From IMG/VR virus record IMGVR_UViG_3300046170_000045, positions 1 through 46,850 of that record: a stretch of DNA of 46,850 bases. The stretch is one strand, 5' to 3'. The DNA is from a virus. The notes beneath the pieces are model-generated. The model saw only the letters and a program-made list of their open reading frames with translations, searched no databases and had not been told where the DNA came from. Below are positions 46,621-46,850 of the stretch, piece by piece (within the stretch, counting starts at the first letter, position 1; each line of letters opens with the position of its first letter). A program made the position numbers and the translations under genes.

Positions 46621-46850
46621 TTAATATCCAAATTCTGAATCAACTGGTGTATAAGCCTGTTCCATTCGCATGTGTCTAAATTGATTAAATATATCATTAA
46701 CTTTTGGTCTTGACATAATCAGATAACGCAAGGCATCATAAGCATGGTCAGGTGCGTGGGTATCCACATCTTCAGGGTTAGATTTATCTAATGGTATACT
46801 TTGTAGCTCACGTATCAAGTTAGGACAAGTATTAAATATTTGTATCTTTG
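46621..46850 (-). CDS. terL: Large terminase subunit, C-terminal end (truncated by window)
   Basis: Open from the window edge to the stop at 46621: KIQIFNTCPNLIRELQSIPL, then DKSNPEDVDTHAPDHAYDAL, RYLIMSRPK. The PNLIREL-D-PEDVDT-DHAYDALRY string is the well-known end of phage terminase nuclease domains, with the His/Asp of DHAYDALRY helping the metal site. The terminase cuts and pumps DNA into heads. The N-terminal ATPase lies beyond 46850. Confidence 0.85.
   Translation of the reverse strand, partial: KIQIFNTCPNLIRELQSIPLDKSNPEDVDTHAPDHAYDALRYLIMSRPKVNDIFNQFRHMRMEQAYTPVDSEFGY

Overview
The window is most of the genome of a tailed double-stranded DNA phage with a T7-like (short-tailed, podovirus) plan, probably from a marine proteobacterial host. 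The evidence is a T7-type replication set (primase-helicase, family A polymerase, ssDNA-binding protein, endonuclease I, RecB/Cas4-like exonuclease), a T7-type virion set (portal, scaffold, HK97-fold capsid, gp11/gp12-like tail tube proteins, long internal virion proteins, a fiber with an S74 chaperone), and a run of small basic proteins of kinds common in marine phages. No T7-type RNA polymerase gene, tRNA, integrase or repressor is visible. The window ends inside the large terminase gene, so some sequence lies outside it.

Layout. 1-765 is a non-coding, repeat-rich control region with three sigma-54-like promoters, many AAGCTT words and one copy of a palindrome that recurs in front of three early genes. 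766-19363 (+ strand) is one tightly packed early/middle block. It holds an unknown 176-aa gene, a GP88-family gene and about twenty very small genes of unknown function (1.5-6.5 kb), then the replication genes (6.5-13.3 kb) and a nucleotide-supply section: class I ribonucleotide reductase nrdA and nrdB separated by small membrane, lipoprotein and unknown genes, a 2OG-Fe(II) oxygenase and a MazG-like protein. Most genes overlap at ATGA or TGATG, so translation is heavily coupled. A rho-independent terminator at 7.25 kb separates the small-gene/SSB part from the primase onwards.

19355-46850 (- strand, read from right to left) is the late block: terminase end, a beta-rich 189-aa protein, portal with a gene overprinted on its tail, two proteins joined by a probable +1 frameshift, scaffold with a split 5' end, capsid, terminator, small proteins including a Met/Gly-rich one, tail adaptor and nozzle, a 1437-aa fiber, a 1014-aa protein built of 41 unbroken 11-residue repeats, further internal virion proteins up to 1609 aa, a lysis cassette (M15 peptidase, 3-TM holin, coiled-coil membrane protein), and five tiny, mostly basic proteins. 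The two blocks converge and overlap by 9 bases at about 19.36 kb.

The points that most deserve a second look are the sigma-54-like promoters with the shared palindromic operator, the 11-residue repeat protein, the two GCC-T +1 frameshift candidates in the late operon, and the gene overprinted on the portal tail. Functions are read from sequence patterns by eye; no database search was run.
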